Positions 44,145 through 54,306 are shown, numbered from the stretch's first letter. The stretch: 64,000 nucleotides of DNA from an uncultured Eubacteriales bacterium (GCA_900553025.1 USBT01000003.1:1-64000); one strand, 5' to 3'. The notes: a model not told the origin generated them from the sequence alone. A program made the numbers and translations.

Positions 44145-44846
44145 ATGACGAGAATTTTTGGGATTATGTCAGCTCCGCTTGGACTTGTCATAAGCCAGTT
44201 ATACAATATCATTGGTAACTATGCTATTACTCTTATCGTAATTACAGTTGTCATTAAAGTATTGCTTTATCCTTTGTATAAAAAGCAAATTATGTCCATG
44301 GCAAGCATGGGAGATTTGCAACCACTTATGAAGGATATCCAAAATAAATATGCTAATGACCCTGTTTTGATGAGAGAAAAAACAGCAGAACTCTATCAAG
44401 AGCATGGTGTGAATCCTATGGGCGGCTGTTTACCTATGGCAATCCAGATGATTGTTATAATGGGACTTTTTGGACTTTTAAGAAATCCACTTATGTTTAT
44501 TAAATCTGACAAAATGATTTTTGCAATACATGAGAGCTTCTTGTGGATTAAGGATTTGAGCCAGCCAGATTTATGGGTTCTTCCAATAATGGCGGGGGGT
44601 GCAACATTTTTTGCTTTCTTTATACAAAATAAAGTTGGAACACCAGGAACTCAGATGGCAGGCGGTGGAATGCAAAAAACTATGATGTTCGTATTTCCAC
44701 TAATGATTGTTTGGCTTGCGAGATCTTATCCAGCAGGTTTAGCAATTTACTGGTTTATGAGCCAGTTTATTCAGATATTCTATAATATTAGATTTGCTAA
44801 ATTAAAAAAAGAAATGCGAAATAAGAAAAAGTTTAAGAAGAAGTAA
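44145..44846 (+). CDS. yidC: Membrane protein insertase YidC (short Gram-positive form)
   Basis: 233 residues with five membrane segments and a basic tail (KKEMRNKKKFKKK). The 60KD_IMP core shows YAITLIVITVVIKVLLYPLYKKQ, LQPLMKDIQNKYAND, GVNPMGGCLPMAIQ and YPAGLAIYWFMSQ. There is no lipobox, so unlike SpoIIIJ it is not a lipoprotein. The positive residue of the membrane groove is Lys (VIKVLL) where others have Arg. It inserts membrane proteins with or without Sec. Confidence 0.95.
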   Translation: MTRIFGIMSAPLGLVISQLYNIIGNYAITLIVITVVIKVLLYPLYKKQIMSMASMGDLQPLMKDIQNKYANDPVLMREKTAELYQEHGVNPMGGCLPMAIQMIVIMGLFGLLRNPLMFIKSDKMIFAIHESFLWIKDLSQPDLWVLPIMAGGATFFAFFIQNKVGTPGTQMAGGGMQKTMMFVFPLMIVWLARSYPAGLAIYWFMSQFIQIFYNIRFAKLKKEMRNKKKFKKK

Positions 44847-44885
44847 TAGAAAATAAATTTATAATATTTTAAGATAGGAATTAAA

Positions 44886-45755
44886 ATGGAATTTGTTGAA
44901 AAATGGGGAACAGATGTTGATACAGCTGTAGATTTGGCCCTTGACGAACTCAAAACTACTAGAGATAAGGTTGACGTCGAAATCTTAGAAGAGCCATCTA
45001 GAGGTTTTTTTGGAATCGGATCTAAGCTCGCATTAGTTAGAGTTAAAATAAAGGATGAGCCAAAAAAATCAGAAGCTAAAAAGAATACACAAAAAAAATC
45101 AGATAAATCGGATAATTCAGATAAAAATGATAGAAAATCCAGCATTAAAAAGACAATCAAAACTGAGGAAAAACCTAATTCTGCAAAAGATACATACCAG
45201 GATGAAAATAAGATTAATAACGATGTAGATAATATCAAAAAAGAAGAGAAATCTGACATAAAAAAAGATACATCTTCTCTAGATACAATTCTTGCGGATA
45301 AAGTACCTTATCCTGAGGAAAATATTGCAGTACCTTTTCTCAAGGATGTGACTGAAAAGATGGGAGTAGAATTAGAATTTACACCATATAAGGCTAACGA
45401 CTATATTTTTATTGATATATCAGGTAAGGACACGGGTACTATTATAGGCAAAAGAGGACAGACGCTTGATTCAATACAGTACCTCACAAACCTAGTGTTA
45501 AATAAAAACAAAGAAGAATATCAACGAGTAATACTAGACGCTGAAAATTATAGAACAAAAAGAGAAAAGACTTTGGAACAGCTTGCACACAGACTTGCCG
45601 GTAAAGTTGTAAGGACTGGAAGAACTCAAAAATTAGAGCCTATGAATCCATACGAAAGGAAAATAATTCATACTGCTCTTCAAGATGATTCGAGAGTAAT
45701 GACAAGAAGTGAAGGCAAGGACCCATACCGAAGGGTTATAGTGGAGCTTAAATAA
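44886..45755 (+). CDS. jag: RNA-binding protein Jag/KhpB
   Basis: 289 residues in three parts: Jag-N domain (1-55, with RGFFGIGSKLALV), a long charged Lys/Asp/Ser-rich linker (about 60-145), then a KH domain (IIGKRGQTLDSIQYL) and an R3H domain (NPYERKIIHTALQ, GKDPYRRV). KhpB proteins bind RNA with KhpA and affect cell elongation in streptococci. It is followed by a clear terminator, so the rpmH operon probably ends here. Confidence 0.94.
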   Translation: MEFVEKWGTDVDTAVDLALDELKTTRDKVDVEILEEPSRGFFGIGSKLALVRVKIKDEPKKSEAKKNTQKKSDKSDNSDKNDRKSSIKKTIKTEEKPNSAKDTYQDENKINNDVDNIKKEEKSDIKKDTSSLDTILADKVPYPEENIAVPFLKDVTEKMGVELEFTPYKANDYIFIDISGKDTGTIIGKRGQTLDSIQYLTNLVLNKNKEEYQRVILDAENYRTKREKTLEQLAHRLAGKVVRTGRTQKLEPMNPYERKIIHTALQDDSRVMTRSEGKDPYRRVIVELK

Positions 45756-45761
45756 CAATTA

Positions 45762-45785
45762 ACCCGCAGTATTTGCGGGTTTTTT
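45762..45785 (+). terminator. Terminator after jag
   Basis: ACCCGCA/TGCGGGT hairpin followed by six T's. It separates the rpmH-jag operon from mnmE. Confidence 0.9.
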
Positions 45786-45798
45786 AATAAGAGGAAAT

Positions 45799-47217
45799 AT
45801 GAATAGTTTATATGATGATGGCGATACAATTGCTGCGATTTCCACCCCTATAGGTGAAGGTGGTATTGGTATTGTTAGAATTTCTGGAGACCAGTCACTT
45901 GATTTGTTATCAGGGATTTTTGAACCTGCAAGTCGTGATATTAAAAGGAATACCAAAAATCAACTTTCGATACCTAGCAGGTTTTTGACATATGGGAAAA
46001 TCTACGATACTAAACGAAATCTAATAGATGAAGTTCTTGTATCATATATGAAATCCCCCACTACATATACAGGAGAAGAAACGGTTGAAATAAATTGCCA
46101 TGGAGGCATTATACCTCTCAGAAATATTTTAAATACCATTATCAGTCTAGGTGCACGTCCCGCAGAAAGAGGAGAATTTACAAAGCGAGCGTTTTTAAAT
46201 GGCAAATTGGATCTTGCACAAGCTGAATCAGTAATGGACTTAATTTCAGCAAAGACTGACAAATCGTTTAACGTTGCAATGACTCAGTTACAGGGTCGTC
46301 TTTCAGAACAGATACGTCTGATACGCAGTTATTTTGTTGATTTGTTAGTTCAGATTACCGTCAATATAGACTACCCCGATGAAGATATAGAAGAATTGAC
46401 ATATTCGAATGTTTTGGAATCATTGCACAAAATAGCCGCGTTTTTAAGTGAATTGTCCGCATCATCTGAAAGGGGAAGAATACTTCGCGAGGGCTTACGG
46501 GTTTCAATCGTTGGGAAACCTAATGTGGGGAAGTCCTCTATTTTGAATGCACTTTTGTATGAGGATAGAGCCATTGTAACCGATGTCCCTGGTACTACAA
46601 GAGATATAATTGAAGAAACCATCGATGTTAGGGGTATTCCCGTTGTAATCACTGATACTGCAGGCATTCGAGATACTGATGATATTGTTGAAAGAATTGG
46701 AGTTGAAAAATCAAAGCTTTCGATTGAAAGTTCAGATTTGATATTCTTCGTTTTAGATGCAGCTCGCAATATTGATGAAGAAGATGATAGAATTTTTTCT
46801 CATATAATTGATAAGAATCATATTATTTTGATTAATAAAAACGATATAGACGATAAAAGTATTTCCGTAGGAGATGTTAAAGAGCATTTTAACGAGGATG
46901 CGACCGAGATATCGGCCATTAGAAATGATAGTATTAAGGTGATAGAAACATTAATTGAAGATTATGTTAACAGCAAGTCATCAGGGTTCGCCGCTTCACA
47001 AAATTTTATGATTACTAATGCTAGGCATAAAAAGCTTATTGACGATAGTATCTTAGCTATTTCAGATGCAATTACATCAACAGAAGCGTTTGAACCGCTT
47101 GAAATTATAGAAATTGACGTCAATCACGCTTACGAGCTTTTGGGTGAGCTTATTGGAGAAACGACGACAGGCGATATAATCGATAGGGTATTTGAAAGAT
47201 TTTGCCTAGGTAAGTAA
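45799..47217 (+). CDS. mnmE: tRNA modification GTPase MnmE
   Basis: 472 residues. N-terminal folate-binding domain (TIAAISTPIGEGGIGIVRISG), helical domain, inserted G domain (GKPNVGKSS, DVPGTTRD, DTAGI, INKND) and the C-terminal FCLGK with the conserved Cys. With MnmG it makes cmnm5U34 in tRNAs. The last 27 bases of the gene form the start of the first unit of a 40-base tandem triplication that copies the FCLGK codons downstream. Confidence 0.97.
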   Translation: MNSLYDDGDTIAAISTPIGEGGIGIVRISGDQSLDLLSGIFEPASRDIKRNTKNQLSIPSRFLTYGKIYDTKRNLIDEVLVSYMKSPTTYTGEETVEINCHGGIIPLRNILNTIISLGARPAERGEFTKRAFLNGKLDLAQAESVMDLISAKTDKSFNVAMTQLQGRLSEQIRLIRSYFVDLLVQITVNIDYPDEDIEELTYSNVLESLHKIAAFLSELSASSERGRILREGLRVSIVGKPNVGKSSILNALLYEDRAIVTDVPGTTRDIIEETIDVRGIPVVITDTAGIRDTDDIVERIGVEKSKLSIESSDLIFFVLDAARNIDEEDDRIFSHIIDKNHIILINKNDIDDKSISVGDVKEHFNEDATEISAIRNDSIKVIETLIEDYVNSKSSGFAASQNFMITNARHKKLIDDSILAISDAITSTEAFEPLEIIEIDVNHAYELLGELIGETTTGDIIDRVFERFCLGK

Positions 47218-47310
47218 TAGTCGATTAAATTTTGAAAGATTTTGCCTAAGTAAGTAATAGTCTATTAAATTTTGAATCATTTAATCTAGGCAAGTCATAG
47301 TCGACGAAAA
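47191..47310 (+). repeat. Three tandem 40-base repeats over the mnmE 3' end
   Basis: Units 47191-47230, 47231-47270 and 47271-47310 are exactly 40 bases each. The first holds the last codons (FERFCLGK) and stop of mnmE. The second differs at two positions and would still code FERFCLSK and a stop; the third is more diverged. All three end near a copy of TAATAGTCGATTAAAT or a related sequence. Confidence 0.85.
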
Positions 47311-47371
47311 GAGAATTGTCGATGTAAAGAGGAAAAAATAGCTGTTTTAGGCAGCTTTGAGGGTTATACTA

Positions 47372-49333
47372 ATGAATAAATCAGATTCTGTGTTAGAGAA
47401 TAAAGTTAATATTGCTAATAAAACATCTATTGAAAAAGAAAAAAACCTTATGGGGAAATTTGATGTAATCGTTGTGGGTGCTGGTCATGCGGGCTGTGAA
47501 GCTGCTTTGGCGTCAGCACGTATGGGCTTGAAAACTTGTCTTTTTTCGATGAACCTGGAAGCAATTGCAATGATGCCATGCAATCCTTCAATTGGCGGAA
47601 CTGGAAAGGGTCATCTGGTTCGAGAAATTGATGCTCTCGGTGGCGAAATGGGGATTAATATAGACAAATCCTTTATTCAAAGTAGAATGCTCAACACTTC
47701 TAAGGGGCCGGCGGTTCACTCCTTACGAGCACAGGCTGACAAGGCGCTCTACCATACAGAAATGAAGAAAACTCTTGAAAAACAGAAAAATCTTTTTCTT
47801 AAGCAAGCCGAAATAGTTGAGCTTATTGTAACCGAGGGTACAGTTAGGGGTGTAGTAACACAAACGAATTGTATATATGAGGGAAAGGCAGTTATTTTGT
47901 GCACTGGAACATTTTTGCGTGGCAAAATATTCATAGGAAACTCCTCTTATTTTAGTGGACCTAACGGATTATCGCCATCGATGCTGCTTGCTGATAACCT
48001 CAAAAAATATGGAATTTCAATGCGTAGATTCAAAACGGGTACGCCAGCCAGATGCCTTTCTTCATCACTAAATTTTGAAAATATGTCTGAGCAGAAAGGC
48101 GACGAGGAAATTGTTCCATTTTCTTTTATGAACGATTCCTTGGAAAAAAATCAGATTTCTTGTTGGCTTACATATACGAATGAAAAAACGCATGACATAA
48201 TTAGGCGCAATTTTCATAGGTCAGCATTGTTCGGGGGCGAAATCGAAGGAATAGGTGCTCGCTATTGCCCTTCAATAGAGGATAAGGTGAATCGTTTTTC
48301 AGATAAGCCAAGGCACCAGACCTTCATTGAACCAGAGGGTCTTGATACGGAGGAGATGTATATCCAGGGAATGTCAAGCAGCCTTCCAGAGGATGTGCAG
48401 TATGATTTTTACAAAACAATTCCCGGCCTAGAGGATTTGATTATCACAAGACCTGCATACGCTATCGAATATGATTGCATAGATCCGATAGAACTTAAAC
48501 CGTCTTTGGAACATATGAAAATAAATGGGCTATTTTGTGCTGGTCAGTTTAACGGAAGCTCGGGTTATGAGGAAGCTGCGGCACAGGGACTTTTGGCAGG
48601 AATTAATGCCTCACTTCTTGTAAAAGAAAAAAATCCTCTTGTTCTGAAAAGAAACGAGGCTTATATTGGCGTTTTAATCGACGATCTCGTAACAAAAGGT
48701 ACTAATGAGCCTTACAGAATTATGACCAGCAGAGCGGAATATAGACTCGTTTTAAGGCAAGACAACGCTGATACCCGTTTGACAGAGTTAGGATATCAGA
48801 TAGGACTTGTTAGTAGGGAACGTTATGAAAAATATTTACAGAAAAAGCATAATGTTGAGCTGGAAATCAAAAGGCTTGAAAATACTAGCATTAAGCCCGA
48901 AATCGCGAACAAAATAATGGAAAAAACTGGGAATGCACCCGTGTCTGGGTCTATTTTGCTTTCAGAGCTTTTAAAACGACCGAAGATAACGTATGAGTTG
49001 ATAGCTTCTATAATTGATGAAAATAATATTGAATGGCCAAAACTCACTAGACATGAAAAAATGGAAGTGGAAGTTAGTATCAAGTATGCTGGGTATATCA
49101 ATAAGCAGCTTGCACAAGTCGAGCGATTTAAAAAACTTGAAAATAAAAGCCTAGACATGAATATTGATTATAGCAAAATAAAGGGGCTTAGAATAGAAGC
49201 AGCTCAGAAGCTAGATGCTATCAAGCCTATTTCGCTAGGGCAAGCCTCTCGAATTTCTGGCGTATCTCCCGCAGATATCAACGTTTTGCTGATATGGCTA
49301 AGCAAGAAGAGGAGAACAAAGAATGAAAAATAA
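47372..49333 (+). CDS. mnmG: tRNA uridine-5-carboxymethylaminomethyl modification enzyme MnmG
   Basis: 653 residues from ATG 47372 with GAGGG upstream. FAD-binding start [41 protein letters not shown], the active-site Cys in [10 protein letters not shown], and C-terminal [14 protein letters not shown]. About 27 extra hydrophilic residues precede the usual start; an ATG at 47450 would remove them but has a poor ribosome site. It works with MnmE and overlaps rsmG by 11 bases. Confidence 0.96.
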   Translation: MNKSDSVLENKVNIANKTSIEKEKNLMGKFDVIVVGAGHAGCEAALASARMGLKTCLFSMNLEAIAMMPCNPSIGGTGKGHLVREIDALGGEMGINIDKSFIQSRMLNTSKGPAVHSLRAQADKALYHTEMKKTLEKQKNLFLKQAEIVELIVTEGTVRGVVTQTNCIYEGKAVILCTGTFLRGKIFIGNSSYFSGPNGLSPSMLLADNLKKYGISMRRFKTGTPARCLSSSLNFENMSEQKGDEEIVPFSFMNDSLEKNQISCWLTYTNEKTHDIIRRNFHRSALFGGEIEGIGARYCPSIEDKVNRFSDKPRHQTFIEPEGLDTEEMYIQGMSSSLPEDVQYDFYKTIPGLEDLIITRPAYAIEYDCIDPIELKPSLEHMKINGLFCAGQFNGSSGYEEAAAQGLLAGINASLLVKEKNPLVLKRNEAYIGVLIDDLVTKGTNEPYRIMTSRAEYRLVLRQDNADTRLTELGYQIGLVSRERYEKYLQKKHNVELEIKRLENTSIKPEIANKIMEKTGNAPVSGSILLSELLKRPKITYELIASIIDENNIEWPKLTRHEKMEVEVSIKYAGYINKQLAQVERFKKLENKSLDMNIDYSKIKGLRIEAAQKLDAIKPISLGQASRISGVSPADINVLLIWLSKKRRTKNEK

Positions 49334-49994
49334 TTCCTCAAATTATATATGTAATCTCATCACTCTTTCGAGCAAGTTAGGTATTGATATTAATCATGAG
49401 CAGGCGAAAAAGCTTATTTCCTACATGTCATATATACTTGATTGTAACCAATATATTAATCTGACGGCAATTACTTATGAGGACGAGTTTATTTTAAAGC
49501 ATCTTATTGATTCTATGATAATTTCAAAATTAAAAGAGTATGCCTGTGCCAAAACAGTTATTGACATAGGAACGGGTGCAGGTTTTCCGGGCATCCCACT
49601 CGCTGTTTTGAGTAGTGAGAAACAGTTTCTTCTAGTAGATTCTCTTTTAAAAAGAGTTAAAATTGTCAATGATGGAATTAATCTTTTGGGGTTATCTAAC
49701 GTGTCGACAGTCCATGCGAGAGGAGAAACTCTTGAGAAAAATACGCCATTTAAAAATGGTGCAGACCTTGTAATTGCAAGAGCTGTGGCAAATATGGCTA
49801 AACTTGCAAAATACACTTTACCGAATGTAAAAAAAGATGGATTCCTCATTGCGTTAAAGGGACCGAGCATAGATTGTGAACTTCAGGAATCACAAGATAT
49901 TATAAGAAAACTAGGGGGAAAGATTATAAGAGTAGAAGATCTGTCTTTTGGAGAATTAAGGCATAATGCAGTTATTTGTAAAAAAATAAAGTAG
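49323..49994 (+). CDS. rsmG: 16S rRNA (guanine527-N7)-methyltransferase RsmG
   Basis: 223 residues. SAM-binding motif [37 protein letters not shown], and [18 protein letters not shown], all typical of GidB/RsmG. It methylates G527 of 16S rRNA. Its start overlaps mnmG, so the two are coupled. No noc gene separates it from parA. Confidence 0.96.
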   Translation: MKNNSSNYICNLITLSSKLGIDINHEQAKKLISYMSYILDCNQYINLTAITYEDEFILKHLIDSMIISKLKEYACAKTVIDIGTGAGFPGIPLAVLSSEKQFLLVDSLLKRVKIVNDGINLLGLSNVSTVHARGETLEKNTPFKNGADLVIARAVANMAKLAKYTLPNVKKDGFLIALKGPSIDCELQESQDIIRKLGGKIIRVEDLSFGELRHNAVICKKIK

Positions 49995-50049
49995 AGAATC
50001 ATCAAATTTTTGCAAGGAAATATAAAACCGTTTGTAGGGGAATAAAAAA

Positions 50050-50063
50050 GTTTCACGTGAAAC
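50050..50063. promoter_or_regulatory. parS: parS site 1
   Basis: GTTTCACGTGAAAC, the perfect palindromic core of the Firmicutes ParB site, in the gap between rsmG and parA. ParB loads here to organise the origin region. Confidence 0.92.
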
Positions 50064-50067
50064 CTTT

Positions 50068-50112
50068 AAAAATGCTCCGCCCCTTTGGGACATGCATTTT
50101 TGTAGCATTTTT
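50068..50112 (+). terminator. Possible terminator after rsmG
   Basis: AAAAATGCT (50068-50076) pairs with AGCATTTTT (50104-50112). The loop is long, so the assignment is tentative. Confidence 0.4.
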
Positions 50113-50164
50113 GTGTATTTTATAGTATAATCAAAGATAGAATTTGTTTTAGGAGGAGAGTGTT

Positions 50165-50947
50165 TTGGGCAAAGCAATAGCAATTTTTAATCAAAAAGGT
50201 GGGGTAGGAAAAACGACAACTAATATAAATTTAGGAGCCTGCCTGGCAATGAAAAATAAGAGAGTTTTGATGCTGGACATAGATCCTCAAGGTAACAGCA
50301 CGAGTGGGGTCGGAATTTCTAAAAGAGATCTTGACTATACGGTGTATGAACTGCTTATAGATAATAATTTTAAGACAAAAAATGCAATTAGGGGCACTTC
50401 CATTAAGGGATTAGATATTATTCCTGCAAGTGTTGATCTGGCAGGCGCAGAAATAGAGCTAGTTGCTCTTGAGGGAAGAGAACGCCGCTTAAGGAATGCG
50501 ATTGAACAGGTTCGTGATGAATATGACTATATTTTCATTGATTGTCCTCCTTCTCTTGGTTTGCTTACTATTAACTCTCTGACTGCAGTTGAAAGTGTTT
50601 TAGTTCCAATTCAGTGTGAGTTTTATGCTCTTGAGGGCGTAAGTCAGCTTGTGAATACGATAGAGTTAATTAAGAGAAATTTAAATAAAAATCTTGAAAT
50701 CGAAGGTGTAATTCTTAGTATGTTTGATGGGAGAACTAACTTGTCTGCTCAGGTTGTTCAAGAAGTTAAAAAATATTTTGGATCAAAGGTATACTCTACA
50801 GTTATTCCAAGAAATATAAGATTGGCTGAAGCTCCAAGCTACGGAATGGCAATAACAGAATATGACCCGAAATCAAAGGGTGCAGAGGCCTACATGGATT
50901 TTGCAGATGAGTTTTTAGAGTGGGAGGCGGAGCGTAATGAAAAGTAG
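50165..50947 (+). CDS. parA: Chromosome-partitioning ATPase ParA (Soj)
   Basis: 260 residues from TTG 50165, which has AGGAGGAGAG upstream; no better ATG fits. Deviant Walker A KGGVGKTTT, DIDPQGNSTSG, IDCPPSLGLLT and GRTNLSAQVV are standard ParA marks. With ParB and parS it moves or organises the origins and in B. subtilis also controls DnaA. It overlaps parB by 11 bases. Confidence 0.96.
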   Translation: MGKAIAIFNQKGGVGKTTTNINLGACLAMKNKRVLMLDIDPQGNSTSGVGISKRDLDYTVYELLIDNNFKTKNAIRGTSIKGLDIIPASVDLAGAEIELVALEGRERRLRNAIEQVRDEYDYIFIDCPPSLGLLTINSLTAVESVLVPIQCEFYALEGVSQLVNTIELIKRNLNKNLEIEGVILSMFDGRTNLSAQVVQEVKKYFGSKVYSTVIPRNIRLAEAPSYGMAITEYDPKSKGAEAYMDFADEFLEWEAERNEK

Positions 50948-51842
50948 AAAAGGCGGACTTGGAAAAGGTCTCGACGCTCTTTTTGATAACAGAGCTCCTA
51001 TTCTTGAATCTGAGGAGAATGAAAAATCAAATTCCTCTAATGATAAAAATGAAGATACTGCAACAAAAGTAATATATATTGATATCAATCAGATAAAACC
51101 AAATGAAAATCAGCCTCGTAAACACTTTAATGAAGAAAAAATTAAAGAATTAGCGTCTTCAATTATAGAGCATGGGATAATTCAGCCTCTGGTTTTAAGA
51201 AAAATTGACGAAAAAAGATACGAAATAGTAGCTGGAGAACGAAGGTGGAGAGCCGCAAGGGCAGCAGGACTTGAAAGAGTACCATCAATAATAAGAGATT
51301 TCACAGACGAAGAGAATATGATAATTGCTATCATTGAAAATATGCAAAGAGAAGATCTTAACTCTATTGAAGAGGCTGAAGGTCTGAGGCAGATGATAGA
51401 AACTTATGGCTTCACACAAGAAGAAGTGAGTAGAAGCGTCAGCAAAAGCAGACCGTATATTACCAATGCCCTAAGACTTTTGAAACTGCCTGAAAAAATA
51501 CAGGAAAAACTTGCGAATGGGCAAATTTCACCTGGTCATGGCAGAGCTCTTTTGGCAGCAAAAGACAAAGCATATCAAGAAAAACTATGCGATAGGATTA
51601 TAAATGAGGGATTATCTGTCAGAAAAACCGAGGAACTTGCAAATCATTTCAAGTCAAATAAGGCTGTGAAAACAAAGCAATCAAAAGATGTTAATATATT
51701 GCAGGTTGAAAGAGATCTAAAAGAAATATATGGTACAAAAATCTCCATTGTTAATAAGGGGAAAAAAGGCCTATTAAAGATTGAATACTATGGGGAAGAT
51801 GAACTCAATAGACTCATTGACCTGCTAAAGATGGCGAAATAG
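50937..51842 (+). CDS. parB: Chromosome-partitioning protein ParB (Spo0J)
   Basis: 301 residues. N-terminal KGGLGKGLDALF (ParA-stimulating), the CTP-binding ParB/Srx fold with NQPRKHF and GERRWRAARAAG, ENMQREDLN, the HTH with TQEEVSRSVSKSRPYI, and a C-terminal dimer domain. It binds parS and slides as a CTP clamp. A second parS lies 20 bases after its stop codon. Confidence 0.97.
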   Translation: MKSRKGGLGKGLDALFDNRAPILESEENEKSNSSNDKNEDTATKVIYIDINQIKPNENQPRKHFNEEKIKELASSIIEHGIIQPLVLRKIDEKRYEIVAGERRWRAARAAGLERVPSIIRDFTDEENMIIAIIENMQREDLNSIEEAEGLRQMIETYGFTQEEVSRSVSKSRPYITNALRLLKLPEKIQEKLANGQISPGHGRALLAAKDKAYQEKLCDRIINEGLSVRKTEELANHFKSNKAVKTKQSKDVNILQVERDLKEIYGTKISIVNKGKKGLLKIEYYGEDELNRLIDLLKMAK

Positions 51843-51861
51843 ACAATAAAATTTTGACTTT

Positions 51862-51875
51862 GTTTCACGTGAAAC
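51862..51875. promoter_or_regulatory. parS: parS site 2
   Basis: GTTTCACGTGAAAC, identical to site 1, between parB and the gdpP-like gene. The two sites flank parAB. Confidence 0.92.
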
Positions 51876-51899
51876 TATAAATCGGAGGCAATAACAACA

Positions 51900-53711
51900 A
51901 TGGATGATTTGAGCAAAAAAAACAGTCTGATGATACTAGAGAATGACGAAACTAATAGTATTAAAAAAAAGACAAGCATTAAAGGGTTAGATACACCATT
52001 TCCGACTTGTATTGTTGGCAGCAATGGTAAAATAAGTTCAGCAAATCAATTTATTGACAAGGTGTTTCTTTATGATGCTCTTGAAGAGATGGATTTTTTT
52101 GCTTTGACAGGCATTAAATTAGATACACTTGAAGAAATATACAAAGACAACCTTTATATTACGATAGAACGAAACAAATGTATCTTTAGATTGCTTGTAG
52201 CAACTACAGAAACTGGATCATACCTTGTTACCTTTGAAGATGTGACAGCGTTTGAGGAACTCCGTTTAAAGTATATCGGCAATCGAAATTGCATGGGTAA
52301 AATCAGCATCGATAACTATGAGGAGCTTCAAAATAGGGTCTCAGCTGAGCAAAGGAATCAAGCTATTAACACAATTATTAGTTTGATAACAGAGTGGTCT
52401 CAGGATATGAAGGCATCACTAAATAGAATAAAGGAAGACGAGTTTTTACTTTTTTTTCCATTTTATAAATTGGAGCATGCTGTTGAAAATAAATTTGAGA
52501 TACTTGATAAGGTGAGAAATGTTGATACTGGTGCGGATTTCCCATTGAGCTTAAGTATTGGCGTTGGAATAAGCGAAGACAACATGCAAGAAACGGAAAA
52601 TCTTGCAAATAGTGCGATTGATCTTGCACTTGGTAGAGGAGGCGACCAGGCTGTTATCAAAACGGATGACAAAACCACTTACTATGGAGGAAAAACTCAA
52701 GCAAGAGAAAGATCAAACAAGGGAAAATCACGGATTATAGCTCATGCACTCAAGGTACTTATTTCACAAAGCGAGCAAATTTTTATAATGGGACATAGAA
52801 ATGCTGATATGGATGCATTTGGCTCGTCACTAGGAGTATTTAGAATTTGCAAACTTGAAAACAAGGACAAGGATATTACCATAGTTGTTTCAACGGTAAA
52901 TAAGTCGCTTAAGGACATCTATGAGAGTGCAGAGGATATGGAAACATATAAATTTGCAAATGGAGAAAGGGCACTTGAACAAATAGGAGAGAACGCATTA
53001 GTTATAGTAGTAGATACACACAGATCAAGCTATGTAGATTGTCCTAAGCTTCTTGAAAAAGCCAAAAATATCGTTGTTATTGACCATCATAGAAGAGCCG
53101 AGGATTTTATTAAAAATCCTACATTACATTATCTAGAATCATATGCATCATCAACAGCGGAACTCGTTACGGAAATTTTGCAATACTCGGGAGAAAAAAA
53201 GCTTCTAGTTAAGCTTGAAGCAGAAGCTCTATTAGCAGGAATGACAATAGATACAAACCGATTTGCTGTAAAAACTGGCGTAAGAACCTTTGAAGCAGCT
53301 GCATATTTAAGACGTTCTGGAGCAGATACAACGGAAGTTAAGAGGTTCTTTCAGACTGATCTTGAATCATTTAGAATTAAATCAAGGTGTATAAGTGATG
53401 CAAAGTTTTATGATGAAGGTATTGCGATGTCAATATGCAAAGGCGAGAATGAAGACGTTCAAGTAATTAATTCAACCGTTGCGGATGAATTGTTGACAAT
53501 TAAAGGAGTTAAGGCCTCTTTTGTCGCAGGAAGAAACCAGCAGGGAACGACAGTAATCAGTGCACGGTCACTTGGAGATATGAATGTTCAGATTATTATG
53601 GAAAAGCTTGGCGGAGGTGGTCATTTAACCACAGCTGGTGCACAGTCTGAAGAATTATCACCTGAGGAAATCATTGAAAAAGTAAAAGAATTAGTGCTGG
53701 ATATCTCATAA
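51900..53711 (+). CDS. gdpP: GdpP-like c-di-AMP phosphodiesterase lacking membrane segments
   Basis: 603 residues. After a charged 30-residue start come a PAS-like domain (about 30-115), a degenerate GGDEF domain (about 130-260) and DHH-DHHA1 (about 285-600) with IMGHRNADMDAFGSS, VVDTHR, VIDHHRR and GGGGHLTTAGA. This is the GdpP order, but the two N-terminal membrane helices of typical GdpP (about 650 residues) are missing and no upstream frame supplies them. The enzyme should therefore be soluble. It is followed by rplI and dnaB, as in many Firmicutes. Confidence 0.88.
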   Translation: MDDLSKKNSLMILENDETNSIKKKTSIKGLDTPFPTCIVGSNGKISSANQFIDKVFLYDALEEMDFFALTGIKLDTLEEIYKDNLYITIERNKCIFRLLVATTETGSYLVTFEDVTAFEELRLKYIGNRNCMGKISIDNYEELQNRVSAEQRNQAINTIISLITEWSQDMKASLNRIKEDEFLLFFPFYKLEHAVENKFEILDKVRNVDTGADFPLSLSIGVGISEDNMQETENLANSAIDLALGRGGDQAVIKTDDKTTYYGGKTQARERSNKGKSRIIAHALKVLISQSEQIFIMGHRNADMDAFGSSLGVFRICKLENKDKDITIVVSTVNKSLKDIYESAEDMETYKFANGERALEQIGENALVIVVDTHRSSYVDCPKLLEKAKNIVVIDHHRRAEDFIKNPTLHYLESYASSTAELVTEILQYSGEKKLLVKLEAEALLAGMTIDTNRFAVKTGVRTFEAAAYLRRSGADTTEVKRFFQTDLESFRIKSRCISDAKFYDEGIAMSICKGENEDVQVINSTVADELLTIKGVKASFVAGRNQQGTTVISARSLGDMNVQIIMEKLGGGGHLTTAGAQSEELSPEEIIEKVKELVLDIS

Positions 53712-53800
53712 GACGCTACGACTAAGGTGCTATAGATAAAGTTCTATAACTAATAAACTACAGCAAAGCTCTACAGAAGTAGAAGAAAAACGCTACAACA
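53712..53800 (+). repeat. Degenerate ~13-base repeats between gdpP and rplI
   Basis: CGCTACGACTAAG, GTGCTATAGATAAA, GTTCTATAACTAA, ACTACAGCAAA, GCTCTACAGAAG and CGCTACAACAAAA follow each other. Resemblance is loose, but the pattern of CTA(C/T)A(A/G) every ~13 bases is regular. Confidence 0.4.
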
Positions 53801-53856
53801 AAACAGCAATGTATCAAATAACATATAAATAGAAAATAGAAACATGGAGGTAAGAC

Positions 53857-54306
53857 ATGATAGTAATATTAAAGAAAGATGTAAAAGGAACCGGTAAATC
53901 CGGAGATGTAATAAAAGTAAGTCCAGGATATGCTAGAAACATGCTTATACCAAGAGGTCTTGCTGTAGAGGCAACCGAAGGGAATATAAGAAATCTTGAA
54001 AAACAAAAACAAATCCAAAAGGAAAATGAGGCTATAGAGAAAGCAAAAGCCGAAGAAATTGCACTAAAACTTTCAGAGGGAAATATTGTAATAAAGACTA
54101 AGGCTGGAGAAGGCGGAAGATTATTTGGTTCAATAACAAACAAAGACATTTCCGAAGCTATAGAAAAACAACTTGAGATCAAAATTGATAGACGAAAAAT
54201 TGTTTTGGAAAATCCTATAAAAGAACTTGGGGAAGTTAATGTTGAGGCTAAGCTTTATCCTGAAGTGATCGGTAAATTTACAGTAGAAGTAAAAGAGGAA
54301 GTATAA
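53857..54306 (+). CDS. rplI: 50S ribosomal protein bL9
   Basis: 149 residues: MIVILKKDVKGTGKSGDVIKVSPGYARNML is the bL9 N-domain signature (shown in part), then a long helix and a C-terminal domain. The start follows TGGAGG. Its stop shares a base with the dnaB start (TAATG), so they are coupled. Confidence 0.97.
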   Translation: MIVILKKDVKGTGKSGDVIKVSPGYARNMLIPRGLAVEATEGNIRNLEKQKQIQKENEAIEKAKAEEIALKLSEGNIVIKTKAGEGGRLFGSITNKDISEAIEKQLEIKIDRRKIVLENPIKELGEVNVEAKLYPEVIGKFTVEVKEEV

